From: Polynucleobacter sp.
GTDB lineage: Bacteria > Pseudomonadota > Gammaproteobacteria > Burkholderiales > Burkholderiaceae_D
Length of the DNA: 64,000 nucleotides
NCBI GenBank assembly: GCA_021737945.1
Contig: JAIPCX010000003.1
Coordinates: forward strand, 80,421-144,420
Direction of reading: 5' to 3'
In this document: positions 61,979-64,000 of the stretch, in pieces
How the letters are laid out: every line of letters starts with the position of its first letter
Numbering within the stretch: position 1 is the stretch's first letter
The notes under the pieces: model-generated
Database searches by the model: none
The model's input: only the letters and a program-made list of their open reading frames with translations
Told to the model about the DNA's origin: nothing
Program-made: the position numbers and the translations under genes

Positions 61979-63064
61979 ATGATAAAAAAAGTAATTACTA
62001 TTTCAGCACTTTTGTTTGTTGGTTCTGTTTATGCGCAAGCAATGAAAGGACCAACGGATGATTCCGCGTTGTCTTGGGCTCCTCCAAAGTGGGGTCGTGG
62101 TGATAAAGCAGGTAGCGCTAATCACACCAAAAATTCAGCAAACATTGCCAAGGCGTTAGCGACGATTAAACAAAATAAGTCGATCACTATTGGTAAGTAC
62201 TATCACAGCGAAGCCCCAGGCTTTGGTCCACGCAAATGGAATATGTGGATACCTGGCACGCCAACAGGTGGACCGTTCGGAAAGAATGCTCTCATTTATC
62301 ATGATGAGTTGGTAACTACACAAATTGGACAGATACAAACGCAGTTTGATGGTCCAGGCCATATTGGGGTTAACACATCAAAGGGGCCGGTTATGTATAA
62401 CGGCGTGATGATGTGGGATGCCTATGAGCGTGGCGCGGGTGGTCAGGTCGTTGGTATGGGTCCACTTGGCGTTGAGCACGTTGGTGAACTCGGATTTGTT
62501 TGCCGTCTAATCGTGTTGGATGCCGTCGCTTATCGACAGTCGCAGGGTAAATTGTCCAAAGCCGTAGAAATGCTTCCTATACCTAAAAAGCCTGGTGACA
62601 TAGGTATTGTTACAGTGGATGACGTTAAGGGAATGGTAAAAGCTCAAGGCTTGAAGGAAATTGGATCGGGCGATTGCGTTGCGCTTCATACTGGTCAAGG
62701 AAATACGTGGGGTAATGCACGCTATAAATCCTTAACATCAGAGCAGCGTGCAGCAGCACGGGCCATCTTTGCTGAAGGTGAGCCTGGGTTCGGCATTAGC
62801 GCCTGTAGATACTTTGCTGAGCGTGATATTGCAATGACTATGGGTGATACATCGGCTAATGATGCACAGCCAGGAAACGAGGAAGAAGGCTATGCGGTTC
62901 CATGTCACACAGCCATACAAACGCGTCATGGTATTTGGAATTTAGAGAATGTCGATACCGAATCTATGATTAAAGCGGGTGTCATGGAAGGTGCGTTCAT
63001 TTGGGCACCATTGAAAATTATTGGTGGTACAGGCTCACCAGGAAATCCTATGGTACTGTACTAA
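61979..63064 (+). CDS. Secreted cyclase-family (kynurenine formamidase-like) protein
   Basis: The 361-residue protein has a Sec signal (MIKKVITISALLFVGSVYAQ) and the cyclase/formamidase fold. The metal signature, normally HxGTHxDxPxH, appears as QTQFDGPGHIG, so the first His positions are Gln/Thr-like while the Asp and last His remain. CVALHTGQGNTWG and GDTSANDAQPG match the family of periplasmic cyclases. Such proteins hydrolyse amide or lactone bonds; whether this one keeps catalysis is open. AGGAGA supports the start. Confidence 0.82.
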   Translation: MIKKVITISALLFVGSVYAQAMKGPTDDSALSWAPPKWGRGDKAGSANHTKNSANIAKALATIKQNKSITIGKYYHSEAPGFGPRKWNMWIPGTPTGGPFGKNALIYHDELVTTQIGQIQTQFDGPGHIGVNTSKGPVMYNGVMMWDAYERGAGGQVVGMGPLGVEHVGELGFVCRLIVLDAVAYRQSQGKLSKAVEMLPIPKKPGDIGIVTVDDVKGMVKAQGLKEIGSGDCVALHTGQGNTWGNARYKSLTSEQRAAARAIFAEGEPGFGISACRYFAERDIAMTMGDTSANDAQPGNEEEGYAVPCHTAIQTRHGIWNLENVDTESMIKAGVMEGAFIWAPLKIIGGTGSPGNPMVLY

Positions 63065-63088
63065 TGTGAAATCGCCTTTTTGTATTTG

Positions 63089-63122
63089 CCGGCATTACCT
63101 AATTAGGTAATGCCGGTTTTTT
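63089..63122 (+). terminator. Terminator after the cyclase-family gene
   Basis: A perfect 28-bp palindrome (63089-63116; arms CCGGCATTACC and GGTAATGCCGG) with a T-run on the right. An 11-bp copy of its middle, TAATTAGGTAA, recurs at 63171-63181. Confidence 0.92.
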
Positions 63123-63183
63123 ATTTGTATTGGCGATTTACATTACAACGTACGTAAAACGTTATTGCGTAATTAGGTAAACG

Positions 63184-63714
63184 CTATTTCAGTTGCTCGG
63201 TGATGAAGAAATACTCTGCGGCGCAGATAGGTGAGCAGATTGCGACCCAGCCTTTGTCTTTACTGGTAAGACCAAACCACACGTCCATATCGTCGCCTAG
63301 ATCGTTAGTTGCCTTTAGCTTTATGAGCCGTTCAGGTGGCAGGGGTTGCGCGTAGGAGCGAATTTTAAGAAATTTAGATTCATGCAGTTCTAAAATTTGT
63401 TTCTTATCAATTTCTTCGGCGCTGAACTGTTTGTAGACACGCATTCCAGCGACATTTTTCTTAGACTTTGGTGCAAAAGCCGGAATGTAAGGCCGATCAA
63501 AATAGCTGTTTGGAAAGCGCCACTGCCACTGCTCTGTATTAACAATGAACTGGTCGCACTCTAGTTTGGCGTAAGGCTTAAGTATTTCAGGGAATGCATC
63601 GTTGAGATGATTCTCGCATTCCGTGTCGTCATCATCTTTGTTATTGTCACCAGAGTGACTGTGAACGACTAACGGAATGAACAACAGCAATAGGAGCAGT
63701 TTAATTTTTAGCAA
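63184..63714 (-). CDS. Secreted protein of unknown function
   Basis: The 176-residue protein has a clear signal peptide (MLKIKLLLLLLFIPLVVHSHS), then an acidic stretch (GDNNKDDDDTECENHLND) and a mature part with about five cysteines and W/Y-rich runs (TEQWQWRFPNSYFDRPYIPA). I recognise no family. Cys pairs suggest disulfides in the periplasm. Confidence 0.75.
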   Translation of the reverse strand: MLKIKLLLLLLFIPLVVHSHSGDNNKDDDDTECENHLNDAFPEILKPYAKLECDQFIVNTEQWQWRFPNSYFDRPYIPAFAPKSKKNVAGMRVYKQFSAEEIDKKQILELHESKFLKIRSYAQPLPPERLIKLKATNDLGDDMDVWFGLTSKDKGWVAICSPICAAEYFFITEQLK

Positions 63715-63902
63715 AGCACATTTCCTTTAGCCGTAGACATACAAATATGTTTGGGTCCTGATGAATCGTTTCAGATAAAATTACTATCTAGCTGAATCGT
63801 TTTACTATACTAAAATATAGTTTGGTAGTCACAGAAATTTTTTAGCCATATAAATTTCAGGCATTGATTTTTTCGATGTGACTTTTATATGTGATTTAAA
63901 AA

Positions 63903-64000
63903 TTACTGGGAAAAGCCAGCGGTACGTATGCCCGCTTCGGCAATTTGCTCATCTTGTTGTGACGTGACCCCGCTTACACCAACAGCGCCCACAGTTTGTC
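63903..64000 (-). CDS. GlcG/HbpS-like haem-degrading or haem-binding protein, C-terminal end
   Basis: The minus-strand frame entering from the right edge ends at TAA (63903-63905). It encodes GAVGVSGVTSQQDEQIAEAG, the conserved ending of the GlcG/HbpS family (the GVSG...QDE pattern). The rest lies outside the window. Confidence 0.85.
   Translation of the reverse strand, partial: QTVGAVGVSGVTSQQDEQIAEAGIRTAGFSQ

Noticed and set aside
1..64000. tRNA genes, CRISPR arrays, insertion sequences, prophage
   Set aside because: Looked for on both strands; no cloverleaf, regularly spaced repeats, transposase or phage genes seen.

Overview
The window looks like a chromosomal segment of a betaproteobacterium, probably Burkholderiales, of moderate GC. 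Reasons: homodimeric-type AceE, an OFA-family transporter beside Mo-cofactor genes, a MaoC-phosphotransacylase/AckA pair, HAAT-type ABC transport of aromatics, TRAP transport with a RuBisCO-like protein, and YaeQ. This placement comes from gene content and not from a marker-gene comparison. I saw no rRNA, tRNA, CRISPR array, complete insertion sequence or prophage.

Layout. 1-4.2 kb: the 3' end of a gamma-glutamyltransferase gene, then kup (K+ uptake) and an ArnT-like glycosyltransferase. 4.5-8.7 kb: a four-gene operon (hot-dog hydratase, class III CoA-transferase, CoA-ester lyase, SAF-domain oxidoreductase). The first three match the mesaconyl-CoA to citramalyl-CoA to acetyl-CoA plus pyruvate module. 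8.8-12.5 kb: aceE divergent from an Lrp-type regulator, with a strong 23-bp dyad near the aceE side. 12.5-17.3 kb: mobA, a ModE-like/periplasmic-binding-protein-like regulator, an OFA transporter and apbC. 17.3-20.2 kb: small genes, a secreted RraA-like protein, and a decayed zeta-toxin-like gene overlapping a small ORF. 20.6-23.6 kb: a 1018-residue protein with the SopB/IpgD phosphoinositide-phosphatase signature. 23.9-32.5 kb: fpr, carbonic anhydrase, a TerB-like protein, ackA and a MaoC-phosphotransacylase fusion (with a leftover enoyl-ACP-reductase tail and an FNR-type box upstream), nitrile hydratase, a CMD protein and a MORN-repeat protein.

32.7-45 kb: an APC permease, a LysR regulator and a long hydroquinone/hydroxyquinol catabolic operon. 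It holds two-subunit hydroquinone 1,2-dioxygenase, semialdehyde dehydrogenase, maleylacetate reductase, a five-gene ABC importer and an intradiol dioxygenase. Related GTTCG/CGAAC dyads precede both the regulator and the operon. 45-52.3 kb: epoxide-hydrolase-like enzyme, a Fur-box TonB receptor, yaeQ, an acyl-CoA ligase and a cytochrome b/c pair.

52.4-59.3 kb holds the most interesting metabolic unit: SDR dehydrogenase, RuBisCO-like protein, TRAP transporter (DctP, fused DctQM) and a DUF1537 acid-sugar kinase in one operon, followed by a secreted cupin with a damaged start. It resembles the oxidation, phosphorylation and RLP-cleavage logic known for D-apionate, but lacks an obvious ApnO. A TonB receptor precedes it under its own terminator. 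61.5-64 kb: secreted or periplasmic proteins (cyclase family, unknown, GlcG/HbpS-like).
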